This document shows positions 46,750-56,339 of a DNA stretch of 64,000 bases, piece by piece. Position 1 is the first letter of the stretch; each line of letters opens with the position of its first letter. A program made the translations under genes and the position numbers. The notes below the pieces were generated by a model, which was not told the DNA's origin, ran no database searches, and saw only the letters and a list, made by a program, of their open reading frames with translations. Source of the DNA: Fidelibacterota bacterium (lineage in GTDB: Bacteria; Pseudomonadota; Alphaproteobacteria; Rhodospirillales; Rhodospirillaceae); assembly GCA_947475295.1 (NCBI GenBank), contig CANJLF010000004.1, forward strand, positions 107,889-171,888, written 5' to 3'.

Positions 46750-46782
46750 AATACCTCGCACCCACGTGCCTAGTATTGAAAT

Positions 46783-48534
46783 ATGCCGATGGATTCTGAT
46801 TCACTGTTTAATAGCGCTCGTTCATTTCTTGATGAAGGACACTTCGGTCAAGCCGCTTCGATCTGCAAAGGCATCATCGGACGTCAGCCCAACCACAGCG
46901 GCGCCCACTACATGATCGGGATGATTGCCTATCAACAAGGCAACCCTTCCAAGGCCCTGCCCTCCCTCGACAAAGCCATCGGACTTGCCCCCAAGCAAGC
47001 CAACATGCATTCCAATCGCGGCTTGATTCTTCATGCGCTCGGGCGGCTTGACGAAGCGGTCTTGAGCTATGACCGCGCCATTGCTTTGGACCCCAAGTAT
47101 GTTGATGCCTTCTACAACCGCGGGATCGCGCTGCAAATGCTGGGACGGCCGGGGGAAGCCGTTGCCAGTTATGATTTAGCGATCGCGCTTGAGCCGCACT
47201 TTGCCGAAGCCTTCCTAAACCGCGGCAGCGCCCTACAGGATTTGGGGAAACTTGAAGCCGCCGTTGCCAGCTACGACGCCGCGCTGGTCCTCCAGCCAGA
47301 CTTGGAGGAAGGGCACTTTGGCCGGGCTTTGGCCTTGAGCGGGCTCGAGCAATGGGAGGCAGCTGTCGCCGGCTACGACAGCGTGATTGCCTTGCGTCCC
47401 GACTTGGCGCCGCCCTATTTCAATCGCGGAAATGCTTTGCGGGACCTTCGGCGGTTCGATGAGGCTCTGGTGAGCTACGAGCGCGCACTGGCGCTGGAGC
47501 CGCATAATACCGATTTTAAAAGAGGGATCTTCGTCTGCAAATTCGAGCTGCGGCACGACCCGGCCATCATTGAGCGACTAAGCCTTGAGATATCTGCGGC
47601 AATCATCGAGAAAGAGTGCGCGGCCCTGCACACGCGCCGGAGTGTCTTGCATTTCCGCACGCTCCATGACCTGGAATATACCGGCTATTTGATAGCGCAC
47701 GGTTACACCGACGCCGCTATCGTCGCGGCCAATGCCTTCCTTCGCGAGATTTGCGCGCGAAACCCCGTCGTCCTTACGCATTCAGACACGCCGAAGGCCA
47801 TTGAGATAACCCCGGGCGAAAGCGACGCCATAAGCCGTTTCAGAAAAACTGCGCCGCGATATCAGATGCCGGCAAGACTCGCGAGCTGCCTCAACGACAG
47901 CAACAACTGGGCTGCTTTGGAAGACCAGTATCTTAACAGTCGCCCCGAGGTGACATTTATCGACAACATGTTGTCGGATGAATGTCTCGTCGAGCTGAGA
48001 AAATTCTGTCTGATTTCGCAAATCTGGCGGCGCGAATACAAGAATCACTACCTGGGCGCCAACTTTGAAGAAGGGTTTGTAAGCCCGCTGCATCTACAAA
48101 TCGCCGCCGAGCTGCAAAAGCGCATGCCTCGCGTATTCGGCTGTCACAATTTAACGCAGTTGTGGGCCTTCAAATACAGCTCGACCATGGGCCGGGGCAT
48201 CAATGTTCACGCCGACTTTGCCCGCGTTAATTTGAATTTCTGGATCACGCCCGACGACGCCAATCTGGACCCCGCGTCCGGCGGCCTTATTATATATGAT
48301 CTGCCCGCACCGTCATCCTGGTCCTATCAGGATTACAATAAGAACGACGAGCAGATTTACGCATTCCTGAAAGAGCACAAAGCTGGAAGCCGCACTGTTC
48401 CCTACAAGTGCAACCGCGCGGTGCTGTTTAATTCAAACCTCTTCCACGAAACTGATAAGATCCAATTTAAGACCGGTTACGAAAATCGCAGGATCAATGT
48501 GACCTACTTGTTCGGAAGAGGTTTGCAATACTGA
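46783..48534 (+). CDS. TPR-repeat protein fused to a 2OG-Fe(II) oxygenase domain
   Basis: 583 residues. Residues about 5-245 are seven TPR repeats, with regular motifs such as [20 protein letters not shown] and [21 protein letters not shown] linker region follows (about 250-390), then a domain with iron-ligand spacing of 2OG-Fe(II) oxygenases: H476-x-D478 (NVHADF), distal H555 (LFHETD) and a downstream Arg (YENRRIN). It is likely a protein or glycan hydroxylase using the TPRs to bind a partner. There is no signal peptide. The ATG at 46789 is an alternative start. A bidirectional hairpin follows. Confidence 0.85.
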   Translation: MPMDSDSLFNSARSFLDEGHFGQAASICKGIIGRQPNHSGAHYMIGMIAYQQGNPSKALPSLDKAIGLAPKQANMHSNRGLILHALGRLDEAVLSYDRAIALDPKYVDAFYNRGIALQMLGRPGEAVASYDLAIALEPHFAEAFLNRGSALQDLGKLEAAVASYDAALVLQPDLEEGHFGRALALSGLEQWEAAVAGYDSVIALRPDLAPPYFNRGNALRDLRRFDEALVSYERALALEPHNTDFKRGIFVCKFELRHDPAIIERLSLEISAAIIEKECAALHTRRSVLHFRTLHDLEYTGYLIAHGYTDAAIVAANAFLREICARNPVVLTHSDTPKAIEITPGESDAISRFRKTAPRYQMPARLASCLNDSNNWAALEDQYLNSRPEVTFIDNMLSDECLVELRKFCLISQIWRREYKNHYLGANFEEGFVSPLHLQIAAELQKRMPRVFGCHNLTQLWAFKYSSTMGRGINVHADFARVNLNFWITPDDANLDPASGGLIIYDLPAPSSWSYQDYNKNDEQIYAFLKEHKAGSRTVPYKCNRAVLFNSNLFHETDKIQFKTGYENRRINVTYLFGRGLQY

Positions 48535-48545
48535 TAGGGAAGCCC

Positions 48546-48574
48546 CGCGCGTTCGGGCTAAGCCCGAACGCGCG
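48546..48574. terminator. Long hairpin between convergent genes
   Basis: CGCGCGTTCGGGCT and AGCCCGAACGCGCG form a near-perfect palindrome between the convergent TPR-oxygenase and DUF1080 genes. It has no T run on either strand but is very stable, so it could end transcripts from both sides. Confidence 0.7.
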
Positions 48575-48579
48575 GCGAG

Positions 48580-49161
48580 CTACAGAGACCTTATGCGTAC
48601 TTTGCGGAACTTCACGATGCCCGCCGCATGTTGGAGCGCAATCGGCCCTTCGGCATACTTGCCGTCCTCGGCATTCACGGTCGTTACGCCATTGAGCACG
48701 ACCGTCAGCTTCTTACCACGCGCCGTGATGTGATAGGTATTCCACTTTCCGCCGGCGCTAAAGGCATGCGGTTCGACCTTGGCGACGCCGGGAATCGCGC
48801 CAGTGCCCCCCGTGGGGTCAGGCCGGTTATCGGCGATATTGATCTCATAGGCCTTCCCCGAAACCGTCTTGGGGTCGCTACAGCGCAGGAAAACGCCGCT
48901 ATTGGCCTCCGCTGTGACCCAAAACTCCACCTCGACTTCGAAGTCCTTGTAGCTATCGCCAGAAACCAGAAAGCCGCTGCCATTCTCAGCCTGCAGCACG
49001 CCATCGACCAGTTTCCAGTCGGCGTCGCCGATCGGGCTCCAGCCCTTGAGGCTGGAGCCGTCGAACAGCGTGACCCAATTCTTGTCGGCTGCCTGCGCGC
49101 GGAAGGCCAGCCCGATAAAGGCACACAACAACCCAAAAGCTAAAAAAGACCTGCGTTTCAT
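48580..49161 (-). CDS. DUF1080 (3-keto-disaccharide hydrolase-like) secreted protein
   Basis: 193 residues from ATG 49161, with GGGAGAG six bases upstream. A signal peptide (ending AQA-AD) is followed by a concanavalin-like DUF1080 domain: WVTLFDGSSLKGW, LVDGVLQAENGSGFLVSG, EVEFWVTAEANSGVFLRC, AYEINIADNRPDP and TVVLNGV. Members include 3-keto-glucoside hydrolases and proteins of unknown substrate. Its stop is 5 bp from the hairpin. The acyl-CoA dehydrogenase gene lies 41 bp upstream on the same strand. Confidence 0.9.
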   Translation of the reverse strand: MKRRSFLAFGLLCAFIGLAFRAQAADKNWVTLFDGSSLKGWSPIGDADWKLVDGVLQAENGSGFLVSGDSYKDFEVEVEFWVTAEANSGVFLRCSDPKTVSGKAYEINIADNRPDPTGGTGAIPGVAKVEPHAFSAGGKWNTYHITARGKKLTVVLNGVTTVNAEDGKYAEGPIALQHAAGIVKFRKVRIRSL

Positions 49162-49202
49162 AAATACTCTCCCTGTTGGCGCTAATAATCTCTCAACTTT
49201 CC

Positions 49203-50426
49203 TCATGAAAATGCTTGAAGCCCGGTTAGAGCGCGCCCGAGGATGAGCGTGTGAATGTCGTAAGTGCCCTCGTAGGTATTCACGGTTTCCAGGTTCAGCA
49301 TGTGCCGGATGACCTGAAATTCGTCGGAAATTCCATTGGCGCCGTGCATGTCGCGGGCCGCGCGCGCGATATCGAGCGCCTTGCCGCAATTGTTGCGCTT
49401 AAGAAGGCTTATCTGCTCGGGCGCCGCCTTGCCCTCGTCCATAAGGCGTCCAAGTCGCAAACAACCCTGCAGCCCGAGAGCGATTTCGGTTTGCATATCG
49501 ACGAGCTTCTCCTGATACAGCTGATTTTGTGCGAGCGGCCTGCCGAATTGCTTTCGGTCAAGACCGTATTGGCGCGCCGCAAGCCAGCAAGCCTCAGCCG
49601 CGCCCAATGCACCCCATGCGATGCCATAGCGCGCGCGATTCAAGCATCCAAAGGGGCCCTTCAGCCCGGCTACGTCGGGCAAAATCGCATCCTCAGGCAC
49701 AAGCACGTCGTCCATCACGACCTCGCCCGTTACCGATGCGCGCAGCGACAACTTGCCTTCGATCTTGGGCGTACTCAGGCCTTTGAGGCCCCGCTCCAGA
49801 ATAAAGCCCCTAATCGTGCCCCCATGGGATTGGGATTTGGCCCAAATCACAAAAACGTCGGCGATAGGACTGTTGGAGATCCAGGTCTTGGTACCCGATA
49901 GCCGGTAGCCGTCTGGCGCTTTGACGGCTTGGGTTTGCATGCCGCCGGGATCGGATCCCGAGTTGGGTTCGGTGAGCCCGAAACTCCCTATAAGCCGGCC
50001 GACGGCAAGAGCGGGCAGATATTTCTTGCGCTGGTGTTCCGAGCCGTAAGCGTAGATCGGATACATGACCAGGGACGATTGCACGCTCATCATCGAACGG
50101 TAGCCGCTGTCGACCCGCTCGATCTCGCGCGCCGCCAAACCATATGAAACATAGCCCGCGTCCGCTCCGCCATGGGCCTCGGGAAGGGTGATGCCGAGAA
50201 GGCCCGCGGCACCCATTTCCCGGAATATATTCGGGTCGGTGTATTCCTTTCGAAACGCCTCCAAAATGCGCGGTTGCAGCTTGCTCTGTGCGAAACCGCG
50301 CGCCGAATCCCTAATCAGCCGCTCCTCAACGGAGAGTTGAGCGTCGAGCAAAAAGGGGTCCTCCCAAGTAAAAGCCGAAAGTTCCGGTCGGTCCTTTGAT
50401 TTCAGTGCGGGCGGATCCATTGACAT
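49203..50426 (-). CDS. Acyl-CoA dehydrogenase, glutaryl-CoA dehydrogenase-like
   Basis: 407 residues from ATG 50426; GTG 50429 is one codon earlier. Glutaryl-CoA dehydrogenase features are clear: [13 protein letters not shown] at the N-terminus, [35 protein letters not shown], and the end [19 protein letters not shown] with the catalytic Glu. The enzyme would oxidise and decarboxylate glutaryl-CoA to crotonyl-CoA with FAD. A class III CoA-transferase and FadR-type regulator follow on the other strand side, fitting a dicarboxylate-CoA pathway, though other acyl-CoAs are possible. Confidence 0.87.
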   Translation of the reverse strand: MSMDPPALKSKDRPELSAFTWEDPFLLDAQLSVEERLIRDSARGFAQSKLQPRILEAFRKEYTDPNIFREMGAAGLLGITLPEAHGGADAGYVSYGLAAREIERVDSGYRSMMSVQSSLVMYPIYAYGSEHQRKKYLPALAVGRLIGSFGLTEPNSGSDPGGMQTQAVKAPDGYRLSGTKTWISNSPIADVFVIWAKSQSHGGTIRGFILERGLKGLSTPKIEGKLSLRASVTGEVVMDDVLVPEDAILPDVAGLKGPFGCLNRARYGIAWGALGAAEACWLAARQYGLDRKQFGRPLAQNQLYQEKLVDMQTEIALGLQGCLRLGRLMDEGKAAPEQISLLKRNNCGKALDIARAARDMHGANGISDEFQVIRHMLNLETVNTYEGTYDIHTLILGRALTGLQAFS

Positions 50427-50705
50427 CACGAAAGTATCCTTGCTTCGGCGCGTTGCGTTGAGCGCAAATTATGCAGCACTTGGCCGAACTCGTAAATCAC
50501 AAGATCAAGCATGTGAAGTAGGTCAACGGCGCCTAATATTATTTCACATCGCGCAACGCTAGAGTTCTCTCGGCTTGGAGGCGGTGATGACGATCAAGCA
50601 TGACGCCGTCGAGGGATGTGACACCTTCATGCCCGCCCGATAGTTTAGCCAATATGCGTTGGGCATGCGCGATTTCGTCTGCGTCAGGTCGGGAAACGAA
50701 TAATG

Positions 50706-51461
50706 TTAGGCTTTTTTCCGGCTTGTCCGCGACATGATCCGTATCGGCTTGCCAAGCAGATGGTGATAGCGCTCGCGGACGAGGTGCTCGAGTTCACCAA
50801 CATGTTTGGACATCGCCTTTGCTGCAGCCGCTGCATCGCGCTTCTTACAAGCGGCAATAATCCCTTCGTGAGCCTCGGTAACGTGGCGTCGGTTACCAAA
50901 CGTATAACGAACGCCATGATGCTCGCCGCTCGCCAACATACTAATCGTCTGCCAAAAAGCGTTCAGCACTTCATTGCCGCTCGCGCGCGCGACAATACCA
51001 TGGAAAACGCGGTTCTCGTTGACGAATTCTTCCTGATCCTGCTCGTCAACGAGCGCTTTCATTCGATCATTGGAAGCCGTCATCTCGGCAAAATCTGCTT
51101 GCGTTCCACGGAGCGCCGCTTCGGCCGCCAAAGCGGGCTCGATCACTTCGCGTGTGCTTAAGACATCCATAAACGGAATGGAATTGAAACGCAGGTAAAC
51201 GGAAAAGCTCATGGCCAGCGTCTCGAGACTTGGGCGTTGCACCACGATGCCGCCACCCGGACCTGGACGCTGCCCCACGATCCCGTGTGTCTCGAGAATG
51301 CGGATTCCCTCGCGTAACGTAGGCCGGCTGACATTAAAGGCCTCAAGTAAAACGGCCTCGGTGCCAACTGTTTGCCCCGGTTCGAGGTTTGACTCCGTAA
51401 TTTTCTCCAGCAATTGCTTCGCGACCTGCTCGGCTTTGCTAAGATAATTGACGCCAAACAT
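50706..51461 (-). CDS. FadR/GntR-family transcriptional regulator
   Basis: 251 residues from ATG 51461 (MFGVNYLSKAEQVAKQL). An N-terminal winged helix-turn-helix (LLEAFNVSRPTLREGIRILE, then a GPGGGIVV wing) is followed by an FCD ligand-binding domain with REVIEPALAAEAAL and HGIVARASGNEVL, where His/Asp ligands would hold a metal and an organic acid. It diverges from the CoA-transferase gene by 331 bp and probably controls it and the acyl-CoA dehydrogenase. Confidence 0.9.
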   Translation of the reverse strand: MFGVNYLSKAEQVAKQLLEKITESNLEPGQTVGTEAVLLEAFNVSRPTLREGIRILETHGIVGQRPGPGGGIVVQRPSLETLAMSFSVYLRFNSIPFMDVLSTREVIEPALAAEAALRGTQADFAEMTASNDRMKALVDEQDQEEFVNENRVFHGIVARASGNEVLNAFWQTISMLASGEHHGVRYTFGNRRHVTEAHEGIIAACKKRDAAAAAKAMSKHVGELEHLVRERYHHLLGKPIRIMSRTSRKKA

Positions 51462-51792
51462 ACTCACGGAGCTATACCTCGTTAAAAATTCTGGAAAACT
51501 ATCGTTATCGAACCGACGCCACCGTCCCATGCACCAACGCTCAATGATCCGTCCAAATATTACTGTCAAATCGTTTAGATAATATGTTTATCCTGTCATG
51601 CTTACAAGCTGACCCGATTAGAGGCTAAAACTTCACATCTTCTTTCGGACAATGAAGTGTTGCTGCGGCGCAAAAGACGGCTGACCACATTTATGTATCC
51701 CATTGATACACATGGTTTTGGTAGAGTGCTTTCAGGAGACAACGGCCCGTAGGGGTTTTTTCAAGGCCCAACCAAAATCTATCAGGACGAAC
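51462..51792. other. Divergent regulatory region of the FadR-type gene and CoA-transferase
   Basis: 331 bp with AT-rich segments at 51565-51605 and 51645-51700. It should contain both promoters and the regulator's operator. I found no clear inverted repeat that I would assign. The frame of the transferase is open back to 51703, but only ATG 51793 has a ribosome site. Confidence 0.45.
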
Positions 51793-53001
51793 ATGAGCGG
51801 CCCGCTGGACGGCTTAAAGGTTATCGATCTCACCACCGTCGTAATGGGTCCTTATGCCACCCAGATTCTGGGGGATTACGGCGCCGACGTCATCAAGGTG
51901 GAATCACCCGAAGGCGACGCTCTGCGCGGTGTCGGACCTGGCCGTCATCCGGGAATGGGTCCGTTATTCCTGCAGGCCAACCGCGGCAAGCGCAGTCTGG
52001 TTCTCGATCTTAAGGCGCCAAGCGGCCGCGAAGCGTTGCTCAAACTTGTCGCGCAATCCGACCTGCTTATCAGCAATATCCGGCCGTCAGCGCTTGAGCG
52101 CCTGAAGCTTGGGTACCGTGATCTTGTTGGGATCAATCCGCGCCTGATCTATACCGCCTTGATCGGTTACGGACAGACCGGTCCTTATGCCGCGCGTCCC
52201 GCCTATGACGACCTTGTGCAGGGCGCGGTTGGGTTACCACGCCTGTTTGAATCCGCGGGAGGGCAAGAACCGCGCTATGTGCCGATTGTTATGTCGGATC
52301 GCGTGACCGGACTCTATGGCCTTAGCGCGGCTTTGGCGGCGCTTTGGAACCGGGAACGCACGGGAAAAGGACAGTACATCGAGGTCCCGATGTTCGAAAC
52401 AATGGCGCAGTTCGTTCTGGGCGACCACATGGGTGGAGCGTTGTTCGAACCTACGGTAGGATCCGCCGGCTATGCGCGCCTGCTGTCCTCTGACCGCCGC
52501 CCCTATCGCACGAGCGACGGGTATATTTGCGCGATGGTCTACAGCGATAGGAATTGGCGTGAATTCTTCAAAGCAATTGGAAAACCGGAGTTGTTCGAGT
52601 CCGATTCGCGCTTTGCGAATATTTCCACCCGCACCAAGCATATCGATGAACTCTATGCCATGGTGTCCGAGGCTTTAGCGACGCGAACAACCAAAGAATG
52701 CGCGGACCTTTTTGAGGCGTCTGACATACCCTTTAGCCCTTTGAATACGATGGAATCCCTTCTTACGGACCCTCATCTCCAGGCGGTGGGCTTCTTCCAG
52801 AATGTGACCCACCCGAGCGAAGGCGTATTGAAAATGCCGTCCATTCCCGCTCGTTTCTCAGAGTCGCCTGCGGCTTTGAATAAGCCAGCGCCCCGTCTGG
52901 GCGAGCATAGTCGCGAGATCTTGCTAGCTTTGGGCTACGACGACCACGGTGTCGATGCGCTCATTGCCGACGGAGTAACCATGGACGCAGATAACATTTA
53001 A
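51793..53001 (+). CDS. Class III CoA-transferase (CaiB/BaiF family)
   Basis: 402 residues from ATG 51793, with AGGA five bases upstream. Landmarks are GPLDGLKVIDLTTVVMGPYA, LGDYGADVIKVESPEGD, NRGKRSLVLDLK, LIGYGQTGPYAARPAYDDL with the catalytic Asp, and the E-rich EVPMFETMAQFVLGDH. It moves CoA between carboxylic acids, for example activating a dicarboxylate with succinyl-CoA. With the glutaryl-CoA dehydrogenase-like gene nearby, glutarate is a reasonable candidate substrate, but this is inference. Confidence 0.9.
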   Translation: MSGPLDGLKVIDLTTVVMGPYATQILGDYGADVIKVESPEGDALRGVGPGRHPGMGPLFLQANRGKRSLVLDLKAPSGREALLKLVAQSDLLISNIRPSALERLKLGYRDLVGINPRLIYTALIGYGQTGPYAARPAYDDLVQGAVGLPRLFESAGGQEPRYVPIVMSDRVTGLYGLSAALAALWNRERTGKGQYIEVPMFETMAQFVLGDHMGGALFEPTVGSAGYARLLSSDRRPYRTSDGYICAMVYSDRNWREFFKAIGKPELFESDSRFANISTRTKHIDELYAMVSEALATRTTKECADLFEASDIPFSPLNTMESLLTDPHLQAVGFFQNVTHPSEGVLKMPSIPARFSESPAALNKPAPRLGEHSREILLALGYDDHGVDALIADGVTMDADNI

Positions 53002-53025
53002 CCTGTTCAATTCGGGGAGGATCAA

Positions 53026-54537
53026 ATGACAATTTCTCGTCGTAAGGCACTGGGTGGTGCCGCTTCAATACTTGCTGCTGTTCCAATTGCAAATTCCGCG
53101 AGTGCCGCTGCGCCGCGCGCGCCGACAAAGGAGGATTTTGGCGCCCTGCCCAGCAAGCAAGAAATTTGGGATCAGATGCTTTTCCTGGTGAACTGCGGTT
53201 CGCGCAACACCGCCTTTCCCGGCCATGTAAAGTTCGTCAACTACATGGCGCAGAAGTTAGGCGAATGTCCGGGCGTCAAGGTTTCCCGCGAGGGCTATTC
53301 CTTCGACCAGTGGGTGTCCACCAACTACACGCTTTCGCTGCAGACGGGAAATCAGCGCCGCGATTTGCACGCAACATCGGTCTATCCCTATTCAGGTAAG
53401 ACCGGGCCCAAAGGCGTCACAGCTCAGCTGATTAACCTGGGCCGCACGACACCCAATGAAGTCGGTGGATCCAATCCGATAAAAATGGACGAAAGCGTCC
53501 GCGGCAAGATCGTACTGCTTACGTCGCCGGTACACGGATTTCCGTTTGGCACGAACTTCAAGGTCTGGGGTTCCTATGAGAAGGACGTCATGCTGCCGGA
53601 CCGGATTCAGGAAGCAATCTATCAGAACCGCTCAGCCCCGCCGCTTGACCAATTCAAGCAGGCGGGCGCCGTCGGGGTGATTATGGCTTGGGAGGGCGTC
53701 ACCGATGAAAATGCCGAGGGGCAGTACGCGCCCTTTGGCAGAAAGTACGCCGACATTCCTTGCCTCTGGGTCGGTGAGAAGACCGGAGCGGAATTGCGCC
53801 AAGCCGCTGCCCAAGGCGGACGGGCGACGATGGTGCTGGAAGCAAAAATTAATCCCAATACACCGACCGAAACCATCTCCGGATTTTTGCAAGGCGCCTC
53901 CGACGAAACAATCCTGGTGCATACCCACAGCGATGGACCCAATGCCGTCGAGGAGAATGCTCCGATCGGCGTGGTGGCCTTGGCCAAATATCTTTCCAAC
54001 CTGCCTAAGGGCACTTTGAAGCGTTCCTATCTTTTCACCATGACGGCCGGACATATGGCCTATGCGCCTGTGCCCAAGTCTTGGGAAGCGTTCAAGGAAA
54101 ATCATCCCGACCTAATCAAGCGCATCGTCGGGGCCCTGGTATTCGAGCATCTTGGTTCCCGCTCTTGGATCGACCGAGACGGCGCATACGTTCCATCCGG
54201 ACAGAATCAAACCACGATGATCATTACCCAGAGCGGTACTCTGGCGGATCTCGCGCTGAAGTCATGTGTCGGTACGATCGACGACAGGATGGTTGCCGTG
54301 AACCCCGTCGCGCATCGCTATACCGGCGAGTCCGGGGGCGTGATCGAAGCCGGGATTCCGACCATCGGTATCATGCCAGCACCCAGCTATCTGCTGAAGG
54401 AGAGCTCTAACTGCGGCATCGAAAGGATGGACCCGCGTCTGTATCGCGCGCAGCTTGAGAACTTCACGCGCATGTTACGGCGCATGGACGGCATGTCACG
54501 CGAGCAGTTGGCCGGTGCCAAGCCGCTCGGACTCTAG
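53026..54537 (+). CDS. Tat-exported M28-like hydrolase
   Basis: 503 residues, starting 24 bp after the transferase. The N-terminus MTISRRKALGGAASILAAV has a twin-arginine motif. A PA-domain-like region (about 120-280) precedes the M28-like core, in which HTHSDGPNAVEENAPIGVVAL (H299, H301, D303) resembles the metal site of aminopeptidases and glutamate carboxypeptidases. The usual downstream Glu pair is not obvious: AGHMAYAP and VFEHLGSRSW stand there, so the metal site may be altered. Probably a periplasmic amide or peptide hydrolase that supplies the acid handled by the upstream enzymes. Confidence 0.72.
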   Translation: MTISRRKALGGAASILAAVPIANSASAAAPRAPTKEDFGALPSKQEIWDQMLFLVNCGSRNTAFPGHVKFVNYMAQKLGECPGVKVSREGYSFDQWVSTNYTLSLQTGNQRRDLHATSVYPYSGKTGPKGVTAQLINLGRTTPNEVGGSNPIKMDESVRGKIVLLTSPVHGFPFGTNFKVWGSYEKDVMLPDRIQEAIYQNRSAPPLDQFKQAGAVGVIMAWEGVTDENAEGQYAPFGRKYADIPCLWVGEKTGAELRQAAAQGGRATMVLEAKINPNTPTETISGFLQGASDETILVHTHSDGPNAVEENAPIGVVALAKYLSNLPKGTLKRSYLFTMTAGHMAYAPVPKSWEAFKENHPDLIKRIVGALVFEHLGSRSWIDRDGAYVPSGQNQTTMIITQSGTLADLALKSCVGTIDDRMVAVNPVAHRYTGESGGVIEAGIPTIGIMPAPSYLLKESSNCGIERMDPRLYRAQLENFTRMLRRMDGMSREQLAGAKPLGL

Positions 54538-54594
54538 GTTTCTGGAACGGGCGAGGTTGGCCTGATAGTGAACCTCGGCAGCACCTGGTTGCAG

Positions 54595-54642
54595 GACACT
54601 TGCCGCGCGCGCAAGGTCGTCTGGGGTATTGAGATAAAAAAA
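54595..54642 (-). pseudogene. Possible C-terminal remnant of a MobA-like nucleotidyltransferase
   Basis: Minus-strand codons read FFYLNTPDDLARAASV, similar to the FFNVNTPEDLxxAE ending of MobA proteins. Only this short piece is visible; chance similarity is quite possible. Confidence 0.25.
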
Positions 54643-54801
54643 GGGGGTCAATGGCGCCCGCCGGGTAGAAGTATTCAATTGACCCGACGACCCTCAACCA
54701 ATCCCGAATGCTGCGCCTGCCGGCGACGATCTGAGTGGCCAGACGATCAGCCAAATGTATCGGCCATAACGCGATTGTGGGATGTGCGGGCGCTTAATCT
54801 G

Positions 54802-54814
54802 CCCCCCCCCCCCC
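54802..54814. repeat. Thirteen-base poly-C tract
   Basis: An uninterrupted run of 13 C in non-coding sequence. Such runs are prone to slippage or sequencing error. Confidence 0.8.
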
Positions 54815-54920
54815 GCGTGCCATCGCCTGATTTGAGGGCCTGGACGCCTCTAAACCAAGGTGAGGGGCCGACTAAGACCTGCAGCCCCTATTCGAACCCG
54901 GCAGACCGCAGATATGACTT

Positions 54921-54949
54921 GGGGCCCAGCGATTTGCTCGCTGGGCCCC
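54921..54949 (-). terminator. GC-rich hairpin after the first secreted-repeat gene
   Basis: GGGGCCCAGCGA pairs perfectly with TCGCTGGGCCCC around a five-base loop, 25 bp past the stop. Near-identical arms follow the paralogous gene at 61013-61046, so the element was copied with the module. No U tract. Confidence 0.7.
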
Positions 54950-54974
54950 GGTCTCTAAATCAAGTGATGCCTGA

Positions 54975-56309
54975 CTACTTAGCGGCGGCGCGCACTTCCT
55001 TCGGCGACCCATTGATGTCCTCGCCGTCGGCGTTGATCGAGGTCCACCTCTGCATGATGAGAAGCCCGGTATTCTCTCCTTCGCTCATGCCAGGGCGGTC
55101 TTCAAATTTATAGGTAAAGACCGGCCGACCCTTGTAAGCCCAAGCTTTTTTGCCCGGCTGACCGGCGGCGGCGCGGACCGGCGCCCAGGTGTCCTGCAAC
55201 GTAACAATGGACCACGTGGTGCCGTCAACTTTGGCGTTCTCATCCGCCAACACGGGACGCCAATGATCGGCGCATTTTACTTCATTCGTGCAGGTTGCTA
55301 CCCACCATTGAGAGCGGTTATCCGGATTGTCGCACTCGGTCTGGCCGCGTTCTCCTTGAAGCCCTGGGTCCGAGCAACGCCAAGTATAAAGCGTGATGCC
55401 CTTGCTGTCACCGAAACGCGGGCCATCGACTGTTTGCGTGACCGTAATCGCGTCAGGCACACTCGGCTTCGGTTGCGCGAGCGCGACTTCCCAACCGGGT
55501 TGGCCGTTGCCTTTGTAATCGCCCGGGAAAGAGTCGCGATCGAACGTATAAACGGGCTTTCCTTGGAACGCCCACTGGCGACTTTCATCCGCGTTCTTCA
55601 CAAAGGTCCAACCGCCCTGCTCTTTCACGAATTCAGGCGCCATGACGGGATGCCATTTCGTCTGACACGCCTTATCGCAGTGCGACTTGCCGTCCTTATC
55701 GGCAGCGGAGGTATAAAGCGTGAGGCGCGTGTCCGATGTCGTCAGGACGCGAAAGCGGCCGATTTCGCCAATACGAATTTCAGGAGGAAGGATCACAGGC
55801 GCCAAGACGGTCCGCCAGTTTCCGCCCTGCTGACTGTCGCCGTATGCGTTGTTCGTTTCACCGGGACGCGTGTCCTTGATGGACGTGTACAACGGCTTTC
55901 CATCATAGGCCCACTGCTTCGCGCCGTCGGGACGATCAACAATCGTCCACAAGCCAACAGGCTTACTGCCGGGTTCGACCGCCACGAGCGGGTGCTGACT
56001 TAAACACGTGGGGCGACGATCCAGGTTCGGGAACGTAAAGAGATCTCCCTTGCCGTTATCGCCGATAGTTTTCACTTCATTGGTGCAAATCGACTCGTCC
56101 TTCCGGCTATCGAACGCCGCCGTATAGACCGTCAAGCCGTTCTTGTCGGCGAACACCACACCATTATCCGTTTTCTGAAGTGTGATGCCCGCGGGCCGCG
56201 GTTCGTCCCTCACGGCCACGTCGGCGAACGCCGACGAGGCCATCAAGAGCGAGCCCAAAGAGAGAGCAGATATTGCGCCGTTTAACCGCGGCCACTGGCT
56301 GTTTTTCAC
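54975..56309 (-). CDS. Secreted-repeat protein (COG4315/Lipoprotein_15-like), copy B
   Basis: 444 residues with a signal peptide (ending AFA-DV). Three copies of the secreted repeat are seen, each with an LTLYT/LTVYT strand, a Cys pair, W-x-P-V-x-A and a WAY-x-GKP-x-(Y/F)T end (for example about 133-141, 250-257 and 396-404). The repeats are known from many secreted bacterial proteins with no proven function. The sequence is similar along its whole length to the 61072-62394 product. It is the last gene of a minus-strand set with DUF1552, DUF1592 and the 391-residue protein. Confidence 0.83.
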   Translation of the reverse strand: MKNSQWPRLNGAISALSLGSLLMASSAFADVAVRDEPRPAGITLQKTDNGVVFADKNGLTVYTAAFDSRKDESICTNEVKTIGDNGKGDLFTFPNLDRRPTCLSQHPLVAVEPGSKPVGLWTIVDRPDGAKQWAYDGKPLYTSIKDTRPGETNNAYGDSQQGGNWRTVLAPVILPPEIRIGEIGRFRVLTTSDTRLTLYTSAADKDGKSHCDKACQTKWHPVMAPEFVKEQGGWTFVKNADESRQWAFQGKPVYTFDRDSFPGDYKGNGQPGWEVALAQPKPSVPDAITVTQTVDGPRFGDSKGITLYTWRCSDPGLQGERGQTECDNPDNRSQWWVATCTNEVKCADHWRPVLADENAKVDGTTWSIVTLQDTWAPVRAAAGQPGKKAWAYKGRPVFTYKFEDRPGMSEGENTGLLIMQRWTSINADGEDINGSPKEVRAAAK

Positions 56310-56339
56310 GCGAGTCCTCCTGTTGTCGAAGAGTTGTTG

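Larger units (their letters stand above)
54538..54974. other. Gene-poor region with possible remnants
   Basis: 437 bp with no intact gene. It holds a possible MobA C-terminal fragment (54595-54642, minus), a 13-base C run (54802-54814) and the hairpin 54921-54949 that follows the secreted-repeat gene. Confidence 0.5.

Noticed and set aside
54464..54754. 96-codon minus-strand frame at the end of the M28-like gene
   Set aside because: Arg/Cys-rich translation that overlaps the M28-like gene's end; only a short piece in another frame resembles a MobA tail.
54885..54905. TTCGAACCC-like string resembling a tRNA T-arm
   Set aside because: No acceptor stem, anticodon arm or CCA region can be folded around it.
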